Source of the DNA: Kitasatospora aureofaciens
Lineage (GTDB): Bacteria; Actinomycetota; Actinomycetes; Streptomycetales; Streptomycetaceae
Assembly: GCF_019192735.1 (NCBI RefSeq)
Contig: NZ_JAHTKP010000033.1
Span: forward strand, 1-64,000
DNA: 64,000 nt
Direction: 5' to 3'
Positions within the stretch are counted from its first letter, which is position 1. Each line of letters starts with the position of its first letter. The notes beneath the pieces are model-generated. The model did no database searches, was not told where the DNA came from, and saw only the letters and a list, made by a program, of their open reading frames with translations. The translations under genes were made by a program, and so were the position numbers. Of the stretch, positions 1 to 7,855 are shown in pieces.

Positions 1-58
1 CCACGCCGACCTGGTCGCCCGGCACCTCCTCCCCGCACCCGCCCCGACCGGCACCTGA
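1..58 (+). CDS. C-terminal end of a gene cut by the window edge
   Basis: An open frame enters from the left edge (codons in phase with base 2) and stops at TGA 56-58, giving about 18 residues rich in Ala, Leu and Pro. Codon use has the G/C third-position bias of the real genes here. The fragment is too short to identify. It would converge on the tex gene with the poly-C tract between them. A chance open frame in GC-rich DNA is possible. Confidence 0.35.
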   Translation, partial: HADLVARHLLPAPAPTGT

Positions 59-123
59 ACCGTCGCACCGGCAGGCACCCGCGACGCCTGACCGGGCGCG
101 GGCGCGGATATTGCCGCCCCCGG

Positions 124-147
124 CCCCCCCCCCCCCCCCCCCCCCCC
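124..147. repeat. Homopolymer run of 24 cytosines
   Basis: Twenty-four consecutive C residues lie between the end of the left-edge frame and the stop codon of tex, about 35 bases past the tex stop. No terminator-like hairpin is seen here. A homopolymer this long is unusual even in a 72% GC genome and its length may vary between cells or be a sequencing artefact. Confidence 0.95.
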
Positions 148-181
148 GCCGCCGTGTCGCCGTGTCCGCCAGGGGGCGCGC

Positions 182-2674
182 TCAGCGCCGCCCGGAGCGC
201 CGATCGTCGCGCCCGCCGGACCCGCCGCCGGCCAGGCCCGCCCGGCGCAGCGCGTCCGCCATGGCGCTGTTGCCCAGCGGGGCGCCGCCGCCGGAACCAC
301 CACCGGAGCCGCCCTGGCCCCGGCGGTCCTGCCCGCGCCGGTCCTGGCCCCGACGGTCGTCACCGCGCCGGTCCTGGCGCGGCGGGCGGGCCTGCCGGTC
401 GCCGCCCCGTTCCCCGCCGCGCTCCCCGCCGCGGTCGCCACGGTCGCCGCCCCGGTCGCGGCCGGGCTCGTCGTCCAGCCGCAGCGTCAGCCCGATCCGC
501 TTGCGCGGCACGTCCACCGAGGTGACCCGGACCGTCACGATGTCGCCGGGCTTGACCACCTCGCGCGGGTCCTTGACGAAGTTCTTCGACAGCGCCGAGA
601 CGTGCACCAGCCCGTCCTGGTGGACGCCCACGTCGACGAAGGCGCCGAACGCGGCGACGTTGGTGACCACGCCCTCCAGCACCATGCCCACCTCCAGGTC
701 GCCGATCTTGTCGACGCCCTCCTTGAAGGTCGCGGTGCGGAACGCCGGGCGCGGGTCGCGGCCCGGCTTGTCCAGCTCGCCGAGGATGTCGGTGACGGTC
801 GGGATGCCGAAGGTGTCGTCGGCGAAGTCGCCCGGCCTCAACGCCCGCAGCGCGGCGCCGTTGCCGATCAGCTCGCGCAGTTCCCCGCCGGTCGCGGCGA
901 GGATCCGGCGCACCACCGGGTACGCCTCGGGGTGCACGCTGGAGGCGTCCAGCGGGTCGTCGCCGCCGGGGATGCGCAGGAAGCCCGCGCACTGCTCGAA
1001 GGCCTTCGGGCCGAGCCGGGCGACGCCCTTGAGCTGCTTGCGGGTGCGGAACGGCCCGTTGGCGTCGCGGTGGGCGACGATGTTGTCGGCGAGCGTGCCG
1101 GTGATGCCGGAGACCCGGGTGAGCAGCGGCGCGGAGGCGGTGTTGACGTCCACGCCGACGGCGTTCACGCAGTCCTCGACGACGGCGTCCAGCGAGCGGG
1201 AGAGCTTCACCTCGCTGAGGTCGTGCTGGTACTGGCCGACGCCGATCGACTTGGGGTCGATCTTGACGAGTTCGGCCAGCGGGTCCTGGAGGCGGCGGGC
1301 GATGGAGACCGCGCCGCGGATGGACACGTCCAGGTCCGGGAGTTCCTGCGAGGCGAACGCGGAGGCCGAGTAGACGGAGGCGCCGGCCTCGCTGACCATC
1401 GCCTTGGTGAGCTTCAGCTCCGGGTGGCGCGTAAGCAGGTCCTCGGCGAGCTTGTCGGTCTCGCGGGAGGCGGTGCCGTTGCCGATCGCGACCAGGTCGA
1501 CATGGTGCTTCTTCGCGAGCGTGGCCAGGGTGTTGACAGCCGCGTCCCACTTGTTGGCGGGCTGGTGCGGGTAGATCGTGTCGTACGCGACGACCTTGCC
1601 GGTGCTGTCCACGACGGCCACCTTCACGCCGGTCCGGAAGCCCGGGTCCAGGCCCATGGTGGCGCGGGTCCCGGCCGGGGCGGCGAGCAGCAGGTCGCGC
1701 AGGTTGGCGGCGAACACGCGCACCGCCTCGTCCTCGGCCTCGGCGCGCAGCCGGGCGCGCAGGTCGATGCCGAGCCGGACCAGGATGCGGGTGCGCCAGG
1801 CCCAGCGGACCGTGTCGCCGAGCCACTTGTCGGCCGGGCGGCCGTGGTCGGCGATGCCGAAGCGGGCGGCGATGCGCTGCTCGTAGTCGGTGGCGCCGGG
1901 CAGGTCGGTGTCCTCGTCGCCGTCCAGCGGGGACAGTTCGAGGTCCAGCACCTCCTCCTTCTCGCCGCGCAGCATCGCCAGGATGCGGTGCGAGGGGAGC
2001 CTGGTGTAGGGCTCGGCGAAGTCGAAGTAGTCGGCGAACTTGGCGCCGTCCTGCTCCTTGCCGTCCCGGACCTTCGCGACCATCCGGCCGCGCGTCCACA
2101 TCCGCTCGCGCAACGAGCCGACCAGGTCGGCGTCCTCGCCGAAGCGCTCGACCAGGATCGCCCGGGCGCCCTCCAGGGCCGCGTTCCGGTCTGCGACGGC
2201 CTCGTTGAGGTACTGCTCGGCCAGCGCCGCCGGGTCCTGGGCCGGGTCGGCGAGCAGGGTGTCCGCCAGCGGCTCCAGCCCGGCCTCGCGGGCGATCTGC
2301 GCCTTGGTGCGCCGCTTCGGCTTGTACGGCAGGTAGATGTCCTCCAGGCGGGCCTTGGAGTCGGCCGCCAGGATCTGCGCGCGCAGCGCGTCGTCCAGCT
2401 TGCCCTGGGCCTCGATCGACTCCAGGACGGCGGTGCGGCGCTCCTCCAACTCGCGCAGGTAGCGCAGCCGCTCCTCCAGGGCGCGCAGCTGGGCGTCGTC
2501 GAGGGAGCCGGTGACCTCCTTGCGGTAGCGGGCCACGAACGGGACGGTCGCGCCGCCGTCGAGCAGGTCGACGGCCGCCTTCACCTGCCCCTCGCGGACG
2601 CCCAGTTCCTCGGCGATCTTGCGCTCGATCGCCTGTTGGGCCTGCTGGGCCACCTGATCGACTGGCGTGGTCAC
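182..2674 (-). CDS. tex: Tex-family RNA-binding transcription accessory protein
   Basis: About 830 residues. Tex proteins bind nucleic acid through an S1 domain and influence transcription and RNA turnover in the cytoplasm. The N-terminus has the family block around VPFVARYRKEVTG, followed by the coiled helical region (LRYLRELEERR). The YqgF-like RNase H fold is in the middle (TMGLDPGFRTGVKVAVVD), then helix-hairpin-helix repeats and an S1 domain (GMVLEGVVTNVAAFGAFVDV). The C-terminus is an Arg/Gly/Asp-rich tail of about 90 residues with GGERGGDRGG-type repeats, longer and more basic than in E. coli Tex, likely an RNA-contacting disordered tail. GTG at 2674 is chosen because the conserved region begins there. 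GTG 2686, with AAGGAG just upstream, is a close alternative. No operon partner is seen. Confidence 0.95.
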   Translation of the reverse strand: MTTPVDQVAQQAQQAIERKIAEELGVREGQVKAAVDLLDGGATVPFVARYRKEVTGSLDDAQLRALEERLRYLRELEERRTAVLESIEAQGKLDDALRAQILAADSKARLEDIYLPYKPKRRTKAQIAREAGLEPLADTLLADPAQDPAALAEQYLNEAVADRNAALEGARAILVERFGEDADLVGSLRERMWTRGRMVAKVRDGKEQDGAKFADYFDFAEPYTRLPSHRILAMLRGEKEEVLDLELSPLDGDEDTDLPGATDYEQRIAARFGIADHGRPADKWLGDTVRWAWRTRILVRLGIDLRARLRAEAEDEAVRVFAANLRDLLLAAPAGTRATMGLDPGFRTGVKVAVVDSTGKVVAYDTIYPHQPANKWDAAVNTLATLAKKHHVDLVAIGNGTASRETDKLAEDLLTRHPELKLTKAMVSEAGASVYSASAFASQELPDLDVSIRGAVSIARRLQDPLAELVKIDPKSIGVGQYQHDLSEVKLSRSLDAVVEDCVNAVGVDVNTASAPLLTRVSGITGTLADNIVAHRDANGPFRTRKQLKGVARLGPKAFEQCAGFLRIPGGDDPLDASSVHPEAYPVVRRILAATGGELRELIGNGAALRALRPGDFADDTFGIPTVTDILGELDKPGRDPRPAFRTATFKEGVDKIGDLEVGMVLEGVVTNVAAFGAFVDVGVHQDGLVHVSALSKNFVKDPREVVKPGDIVTVRVTSVDVPRKRIGLTLRLDDEPGRDRGGDRGDRGGERGGERGGDRQARPPRQDRRGDDRRGQDRRGQDRRGQGGSGGGSGGGAPLGNSAMADALRRAGLAGGGSGGRDDRRSGRR

Positions 2675-2782
2675 GAAGCCGGTCACCTTCTCCTTCAGTG
2701 CGTTCGCCGTACGTCCTGCATTCTGGCAGGTGCCGGGGACGGCGCCCGGCCGCACCCGTGGCGGCCGGGCGTGGCGGCTGTG

Positions 2783-3412
2783 TCAGCCGAGGTCCACCGG
2801 GCTCAGCGGCCGTCCGTCGGCGGCGAGGTCGACCGACTGGGCCCACCCGTCGGCGGTCACCTCAAGGCGGTTCGGGCCGGCCCAGGCGGCCTCGACCGAG
2901 GCAACCGGCCGGCCGACGTAGGCGATCTCCCAGCGGCGGGCGGTCAGGCCGGAGCCCTCGTCGACGTACACCCACTCCACCGATTGCATCGACCAGCCCT
3001 GCTCCTGGATCACGAGCCGACGGTCCGGCCGGTCGGGCGCCGCTACCGTGCGGGTCGTCCGGGGGCTGTCCACGACGATCCAGAGCGGTACCGTCGCCAC
3101 CGCTGCCAGCATCACGCAGATCCCCAGCACCACCCGGAGCCAGACCCACCAGCGGATGCAGAACAGTACGGCCAACAGGAACGGCAGCGCCAGCGTGAAG
3201 AAGAGCAGCGGCCGGTCGAACCACTCCCGCAGCACCAGCAGTCCGCCGGAGCGCGCGTTGTACCGTCCGACGGCGGCCAGGAGCGTCAGGACGGCCAGCG
3301 CGCCCAGTGCTGCGCGGAGTGTCCAGCGCTCGGCGACGGTCCGCTCGGCGACGGTCCGCTCGTCCGGTCTCTGCTCCGCCTTGCCGTTCGATTTCCCCCG
3401 TGTGATCGTCAT
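2783..3412 (-). CDS. Small multi-pass membrane protein of unknown function
   Basis: About 209 residues. Three hydrophobic segments lie in the first half (around residues 35-50, 63-83 and 86-108), followed by a polar C-terminal domain of about 95 residues ending in DLAADGRPLSPVDLG. That domain reads like a beta-rich extracytoplasmic module (EWVYVDEGSGLTARRWEI). I do not recognise the family. ATG 3412 is preceded six bases upstream by TAAGCT (3424-3419 on this strand), the -10 of a leaderless transcript. A short perfect tandem repeat encodes RTVAERTVAER near the N-terminus. The gene lies head-to-head with the kinase at 3500. Confidence 0.7.
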   Translation of the reverse strand: MTITRGKSNGKAEQRPDERTVAERTVAERWTLRAALGALAVLTLLAAVGRYNARSGGLLVLREWFDRPLLFFTLALPFLLAVLFCIRWWVWLRVVLGICVMLAAVATVPLWIVVDSPRTTRTVAAPDRPDRRLVIQEQGWSMQSVEWVYVDEGSGLTARRWEIAYVGRPVASVEAAWAGPNRLEVTADGWAQSVDLAADGRPLSPVDLG

Positions 3413-3462
3413 CTGCACAGCTTAGTAGTCCGGTTAATAGTCGCGGGAGTTCGAAAATCCGG

Positions 3463-3492
3463 CTGATGGCCGCCCGGCGCGCGCTGTACGCT
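3463..3492 (+). promoter_or_regulatory. Leaderless promoter of the APH-like kinase gene
   Basis: CTGATG (3463-3468), an 18-base spacer and TACGCT (3487-3492) sit seven bases before ATG 3500. No Shine-Dalgarno sequence is present, so the transcript probably starts at or next to the start codon. The site supports the ATG at 3500 over the in-frame ATG at 3518. Confidence 0.5.
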
Positions 3493-3499
3493 GCCGGGC

Positions 3500-4399
3500 A
3501 TGTGCGCTGCCGCCCGGATGCACCCCGACGAACCGGACATCGACGCGGCCCTGGTGCGGCGGTTGCTCTCCGCCCAGTTCCCGCAGTGGGTCGGCCTGCC
3601 GGTCCGGCCGGTCACGTCCACCGGGACGGACAACGCGATGTTCCGCCTCGGCCCGGACCTCGCCGTCCGCCTCCCCAAGGTCGGCTGGGCCGCCGAGGGC
3701 GTCGGGCGCGAGCAGTTCTGGCTGCCGCGGCTCGCCCCGCAGGTGCCGCAACCGATCCCCGCGCCCATCGCGCTCGGCCGGCCCGCCGCCGGCTACCCGT
3801 GGGGGTGGTCGGTGGTCCGCTGGCTCGACGGCGTCAATCCGGCCGTCGGCGCCCTCGCCGCGCCCACCCAACTCGCCCGCGACCTCGCCGGGTTCATCAC
3901 CGCCCTGCGCGCCGTCGACCCCGCCGGCGGCCCGTCCGCCGCCCGCGGTGTCCCGCTCGCCTCCCGTGACGGCGCCACCCGCGCGGCCCTCGGCCGGCTC
4001 GCCGGGACGATCGACACCGAGGCCGCAACGGAGGTGTGGGACAAGGCACTTCGCCTCCCCGACTACGCCGGCCCGCCCACCTGGATGCACGGCGATCTCT
4101 CCCCCGGCAACCTCCTCGTCACCGGCACCGGCCGCCTCGGCGCGGTCATCGACTTCGGCCTGATGGGCGTCGGCGACCCCACCGTCGACCTGATCGCCGC
4201 CTGGACCCTCCTCCCGGCCTCCGCCCGCCCCGCCTTCCGCACCGCTCTCGGCGCCGACGACGCCATGTGGTCCCGCGCCCGCGCCTGGGCCCTGTCCATC
4301 GCGCTCATCGTCATCCCGTACTACCGCCACACCAACCCACCCCTCGCCGCCAACGCCCGCCACGTCGTCCGCGAGGTCCTGGCCGACCGCAGCGCCTGA
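3500..4399 (+). CDS. Aminoglycoside phosphotransferase-family kinase
   Basis: 299 residues with an APH/choline-kinase fold. It carries the Brenner-type catalytic motif (MHGDLSPGNLLV, about residue 195) and the metal-binding DFG (AVIDFGLMGVGDPTVDLIAAW, catalytic Asp in IDFG). A nucleotide-binding lobe lies at the N-terminus (TDNAMFRLGPDLAVRLPK, Lys as the ATP contact). Members phosphorylate antibiotics or small metabolites, and the substrate cannot be read from the sequence. It is clearly paralogous to the kinase at 34635-35534: both share VRRLL-AQFPQW, SRDGATRAA-type and VDLIAAW blocks and the same length. Transcription appears leaderless. Whether it confers resistance is unknown. Confidence 0.85.
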   Translation: MCAAARMHPDEPDIDAALVRRLLSAQFPQWVGLPVRPVTSTGTDNAMFRLGPDLAVRLPKVGWAAEGVGREQFWLPRLAPQVPQPIPAPIALGRPAAGYPWGWSVVRWLDGVNPAVGALAAPTQLARDLAGFITALRAVDPAGGPSAARGVPLASRDGATRAALGRLAGTIDTEAATEVWDKALRLPDYAGPPTWMHGDLSPGNLLVTGTGRLGAVIDFGLMGVGDPTVDLIAAWTLLPASARPAFRTALGADDAMWSRARAWALSIALIVIPYYRHTNPPLAANARHVVREVLADRSA

Positions 4400-4522
4400 C
4401 GCCCGTCGACCCCGCCGGCCGCTGGGCCCGCGCCGAACCCGGCACCCGGTCTCCGACTGCGCCACCGCCGGGCGGGAGCTCGAAGACCCCCGCGCCCGGC
4501 CTGACCTCCCGAGGTCCTCAAG

Positions 4523-4912
4523 TCAGCCGGGCGGCGCCAGGTAGGCCCAGAGCCGGCGGGTCATGAGGTCCTGCCCCCAATCCGTGGAGAGCTTCCGCAC
4601 GATGCCCAGTCCAGGACTGTCCGGCCGGCAGAGGCCGGACAGCCCTGTGTCGGTGACCTCGATGAAGAGACCGGTGGCCGCGGAGTGCTCGAACAGCACG
4701 TTGATGAGGAGGTGTTCGGGGGTTCGCGGAGCCAGTACGGCACTGGCCACGAGCTCCGTGACGATCAACTCACCGTCGGCCGCGTAGTGTTCGCCGTCCT
4801 TGAGGTCGGACAGGAACCCCCTGAGCACGACGCGGGCTGCGGTTGCCGAGGAGAGGTGGCGCGGCAGGGCGCAGAGCTGGTCGGTGGGGGTTCTGTCAAG
4901 CGATTCGGGCAT
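4523..4912 (-). CDS. Anti-sigma-factor-type ATP-binding protein (HATPase_c), degenerate
   Basis: 129 residues, the size of stand-alone RsbW/SpoIIAB-like HATPase regulators, which bind or phosphorylate sigma-factor control proteins. The fold is recognisable from ELIVTELVASAV (N-box), EVTDTGLSG (G1) and SPGLGIVRKLSTDWG (G2). The Mg-coordinating Asn of the N-box, present in this window's two relatives as ELVTNA, is Ser here (ELVASA). ATP binding may therefore be weak or lost. ATG 4912 has a good site (AAGGTGG, seven bases upstream). Longer starts up to 5068 have none. The gene diverges from the XRE-DUF5753-DUF397 gene, the standard WhiJ-like arrangement of streptomycetes, so the two probably act together. 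Confidence 0.8.
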   Translation of the reverse strand: MPESLDRTPTDQLCALPRHLSSATAARVVLRGFLSDLKDGEHYAADGELIVTELVASAVLAPRTPEHLLINVLFEHSAATGLFIEVTDTGLSGLCRPDSPGLGIVRKLSTDWGQDLMTRRLWAYLAPPG

Positions 4913-5082
4913 GGCTGTGCCACCTTTTGATGCATGGGGATCTCCGCGCGCGGGCAGGCCGCTTCGTGCACTCACTAGTGCGATTGCGCGATCGGTTTCA
5001 TGATTAAGCATCGGTGATTCCAAGGCTGGTGACGAGCGATCAGCCGGTTCCAAGGAACGTCCTGACACAGGGGGCCTGCGCC

Positions 5083-6129
5083 TTGACTCGCAAGAAGTCC
5101 ACGAATCCGAACCTGCGATCGAGCGCAGCCGCCGTGTTCGGCGCCGTGTTGAGCAGCCTGCGGGAGTCGAAGGGCATCTCCCAAGGTCAGCTGGCGATCC
5201 TCATCCCGTGCAGCCGCCCCCACCTCTCCCGCATCGAGGGTGGCACGCGCAACCCACAGGAGGACTTCGTCCTCGCTGTGGACCGGCTGCTGGAGACGGG
5301 CGGCCAGCTGATGGATCTCTGGAAGGAGATCGACTGGTACGCGCGGGTGGAACATCCGGACTGGTTCCGCCGCTACGCCGGCTACGAGGACACGGCCTCG
5401 ACGATCGGCGAATTCCAGGTCGCTCACATCTCGGGACTTCTCCAGACGGAGGCGTATGCGCGCGTCCTGCTGGGATCAGGCGATGCGGCGGGGAATCCCG
5501 CCCTGATCGAGGAACGCGTGGCATCCCGACTCGCACGCCAGCACCGGCTCACAGCGCCGGACTGCCCACTTCTCATGGCCGTGCACTCCGAGGCCGCCAT
5601 CCGATCGCTCATCGGCGGCCCGGAGGTGATGCACGAGCAGCTCGGCCACTTGCTGGAAATGGGCCAACTGCCCAATGTCGTCATCCAGATCGCGCCGTTC
5701 AGCCTCGGCGAACGCGTCCCGTTCGCCACCATCGTTTCACTGATCACGTCTCCTGAGGGCCGGACCAGGGTTTACTCCGAAAGCCTGGACCGGGGGCATT
5801 TCATCGAAGATCCCAGGGAAGTCCAAGGCAAGCAGCGGGCCTATGATCTGCTCCAGGCGGAGGCGCTGTCTCCCCGAGAGAGCGCCGATCTGATCCGCAG
5901 CGTCAGGGAAGGACTTCTCAACATGATGCCCACCAAAGCCGACGCCCCGTGGCGCAAGTCCAGCTACAGCGGCAACAACGGCGGGAACTGCATCGAGGTC
6001 ACCGATGGCAGCCCTGGGCAGCTCGTCCGCGACTCCAAAGACCCCGAAGGGCCCATCCTCTCCTTCACTCCCACTGCCTGGCAGTCGTTCGTCGAAGCGG
6101 TCCGCACCGACCGGTTTCCCACTGCCTGA
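5083..6129 (+). CDS. XRE-family regulator with DUF5753 and a fused C-terminal DUF397
   Basis: About 348 residues. The N-terminal helix-turn-helix (LRESKGISQGQLAIL ... SRIEGGTRNP) is followed by the DUF5753 (Scr1-like) sensor domain (HISGLLQTEAYARVLL ... GERVPFATIVSL). From about residue 285 comes a full DUF397 domain (WRKSSYSGNNGGNCIEV ... FVEAVRTD). In most streptomycete loci DUF397 is a separate small gene next to the regulator. Here the two are in one frame with only the linker LLNMMPTKADAP between them. TTG 5083 is preceded by AGGGGG eight bases upstream. ATG 5014 is the longer alternative. The gene diverges from the HATPase at 4912, completing the three-component WhiJ-type module. It probably regulates its own locus. 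Confidence 0.85.
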   Translation: MTRKKSTNPNLRSSAAAVFGAVLSSLRESKGISQGQLAILIPCSRPHLSRIEGGTRNPQEDFVLAVDRLLETGGQLMDLWKEIDWYARVEHPDWFRRYAGYEDTASTIGEFQVAHISGLLQTEAYARVLLGSGDAAGNPALIEERVASRLARQHRLTAPDCPLLMAVHSEAAIRSLIGGPEVMHEQLGHLLEMGQLPNVVIQIAPFSLGERVPFATIVSLITSPEGRTRVYSESLDRGHFIEDPREVQGKQRAYDLLQAEALSPRESADLIRSVREGLLNMMPTKADAPWRKSSYSGNNGGNCIEVTDGSPGQLVRDSKDPEGPILSFTPTAWQSFVEAVRTDRFPTA

Positions 6130-6191
6130 CCGGAGAGCCGCTACCGGGTCAGAAATCTGCCCGAGTCAACATCCCCTGCTAGCCTGGCCCC

Positions 6192-6860
6192 ATGAGCGGA
6201 CTGCGGGAACGGAAGAAGGAGCGGACGCGCCGGGCGATCTCCGAGGCGGCGATCGCGCTGTTCCTGGAGCACGGGTTCGACCAAGTGTCCGTCGCGGACG
6301 TCGCTGCGGCGGCCGAAGTATCCAAGCCGACGCTGTTCAGCTACTTCCCGTCCAAGGAGGACCTGGTCGTCCACCGGTTCGCCGATCACCAGGACCAGGC
6401 CGCCGACGTCGTCCGGGGCCGGAAGCCCGGCGAGTCGGTGCTCGCCGCGCTGCACCGGGACTTCCTGGACGGGCTGGGGCGGCGCGACCCGGTCACCGGG
6501 CTCAACGACCACCCGGCCGTCCTGGCGTTCGGCACTCTCGTCTACTCGACCCCGAGCCTGGTCGCCCGCGCCGCCCAGTACACGGCCCGCGCCGAGGCGT
6601 CCCTGGCCGAGGCCCTGCGCGAGGCCCCGGACCTCCCCCCTCCGCGCGCCCTCACCGCCCCGCTCCTCGCCGCCCAGATCACCGCCACGCTACGCGTCCT
6701 CGCCGAATACAACCGCCACCGCATCGCCGAGGACGGCCGGACCGCCGACGACCTCCACTTCGAGGCCACCAACCACGCCGACCGCGCCTTCGAACTCCTG
6801 GAACTCGGCTACCGCGCCGAGGCGGCTGGTCACTCCGCGAGGGATGCCTTCCGCAGCTGA
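6192..6860 (+). CDS. TetR-family transcriptional regulator
   Basis: 222 residues. The N-terminal TetR helix-turn-helix is textbook (RKKERTRRAISEAAIALFLEHGF ... SVADVAAAAEVSKPTLFSYFPSKEDL, first 60 residues). The C-terminal ligand-binding half is all-helical and does not identify an effector. TAGCCT (6180-6185) lies six bases before ATG 6192, so the message is probably leaderless. No obvious target gene shares the strand downstream, and the next operon begins about 250 bases on with its own promoter. The target could be its own promoter or a distant gene. Confidence 0.9.
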   Translation: MSGLRERKKERTRRAISEAAIALFLEHGFDQVSVADVAAAAEVSKPTLFSYFPSKEDLVVHRFADHQDQAADVVRGRKPGESVLAALHRDFLDGLGRRDPVTGLNDHPAVLAFGTLVYSTPSLVARAAQYTARAEASLAEALREAPDLPPPRALTAPLLAAQITATLRVLAEYNRHRIAEDGRTADDLHFEATNHADRAFELLELGYRAEAAGHSARDAFRS

Positions 6861-6950
6861 TGCCATGCGTGGCTTCAGCCGCGGGCGCAGTGGCGCTCCC
6901 GGCGGCGCGTGTCCGCGAGGGCGAAGACCTGGATCAGCAGCCGGAACGTC

Positions 6951-6979
6951 TTGACGTGCGTGCCAAGGGATTTGAATAT
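6951..6979 (+). promoter_or_regulatory. Promoter of the small protein-DUF6879-XRE operon
   Basis: TTGACG (6951-6956), a 17-base spacer and GAATAT (6974-6979) form a good vegetative-type promoter in the 254-base gap after the TetR gene. It lies about 135 bases before the first start codon at 7115, leaving a leader in which I see no further structure. Confidence 0.5.
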
Positions 6980-7114
6980 CCGTCCGTACGTGTGTGACTC
7001 CAATCAGCTTCACATCCGCGGGGCCCTGCCGACGACCGGATTTACCCGAACTGCCGCGCGCCACCAGCGACAGACGGCATCCTGGTGCTCCACCAGGCAG
7101 AGAGGGAGAGCGTC

Positions 7115-7315
7115 ATGCGGCTCAAGTTCCTCGGCAGCACCAGCGAACAGGGCGACTGTCCGACGTTGTACGAGACGGAAACCGGCGACATCGTCGTCCA
7201 GGGAGACCAGCTGACCGACCCCGAGGCGCTTGCCCAGCTGAGGCATGTCAAGCCTGGCGAGACGTTCGTGGTTATTCCGCGTGCGCTGCTCACCCGGTTC
7301 GCACCGAAGGAATAG
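7115..7315 (+). CDS. Small conserved protein of DUF6879/XRE loci
   Basis: 66 residues, beginning RLKFLGSTSEQGDCPTLYET and predicted to be a small beta-rich domain. ATG 7115 has AGGGAGAG just upstream. The protein is the first gene of a compact operon: its stop is three bases before the ATG of the DUF6879 gene. Small proteins of this type recur beside DUF6879 and XRE-DUF5753 genes in streptomycetes, but no biochemical role is known to me. It has no signal peptide and no metal-binding cluster (a single Cys). Confidence 0.75.
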   Translation: MRLKFLGSTSEQGDCPTLYETETGDIVVQGDQLTDPEALAQLRHVKPGETFVVIPRALLTRFAPKE

Positions 7316-7318
7316 TCC

Positions 7319-7855
7319 ATGCCCGAGATCGTCCCCTTCGCCGAAGCTGGTTACCTCTTCGCCGACTTCAAGCACACTGCTTTCCGCCTGGAGACGCGAC
7401 GCGGCTACGCCAGCGACCGGGCCGGAGCCCGGTATCAGGCGTTCCTCTCGGGCCAGCTTCCGCAGTACGAGCCCGACGTCGCCTGGAACGTGAATGTCCG
7501 GGCGGCCGTCGCGGCGGGCCGCCGGTTCGAGCGAGTCCGCATCGTCGACGACCCGCCCACCGACGGCCAGCGCTTCCTCCTCGCGACTGGCCTCGGCAAC
7601 GTCGAGGCCGGCGAGGACATCCGCAACATCTGGCGCGCGGACGCCGTCAGGCTCGGCCTGCCAGAGTTCGACTTCTGGCTGTTCGACAGCAAGATCCTCG
7701 CCCGATTTCACTTCGACGCCGACGATCGGACGCTCGGTGTCGAGCTGATCACCGATCCAGCCGAGGTACTGGCAGCATGCCAGGCACGCGACGCTGCTTG
7801 GCACTTCGCCGCTCCGACCCGGGACTTCGCTGCGCGGGTACCCTCCGGCGTGTGA
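7319..7855 (+). CDS. DUF6879-family protein
   Basis: 178 residues. The family blocks are visible: FRLETRRGYASDRAG near residue 20, RRFERVRIVDDPPTD around 60-75, and DFWLFDSKILARFHFDADDRTLGVELI around 118-145. Members are cytoplasmic proteins almost always next to an XRE-DUF5753 regulator. The function is unknown, with a regulatory partnership or toxin/antitoxin-like role proposed only by context. The end overlaps the XRE start by four bases (GTGA), so the two are translationally coupled. Confidence 0.8.
   Translation: MPEIVPFAEAGYLFADFKHTAFRLETRRGYASDRAGARYQAFLSGQLPQYEPDVAWNVNVRAAVAAGRRFERVRIVDDPPTDGQRFLLATGLGNVEAGEDIRNIWRADAVRLGLPEFDFWLFDSKILARFHFDADDRTLGVELITDPAEVLAACQARDAAWHFAAPTRDFAARVPSGV

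Noticed and set aside
602..3466. A 954-codon open frame on the plus strand opposite tex
   Set aside because: It is the antisense shadow of a strongly coding high-GC gene. The protein is low-complexity Val/Gly/Asp/Arg without domains and spans into the next gene.
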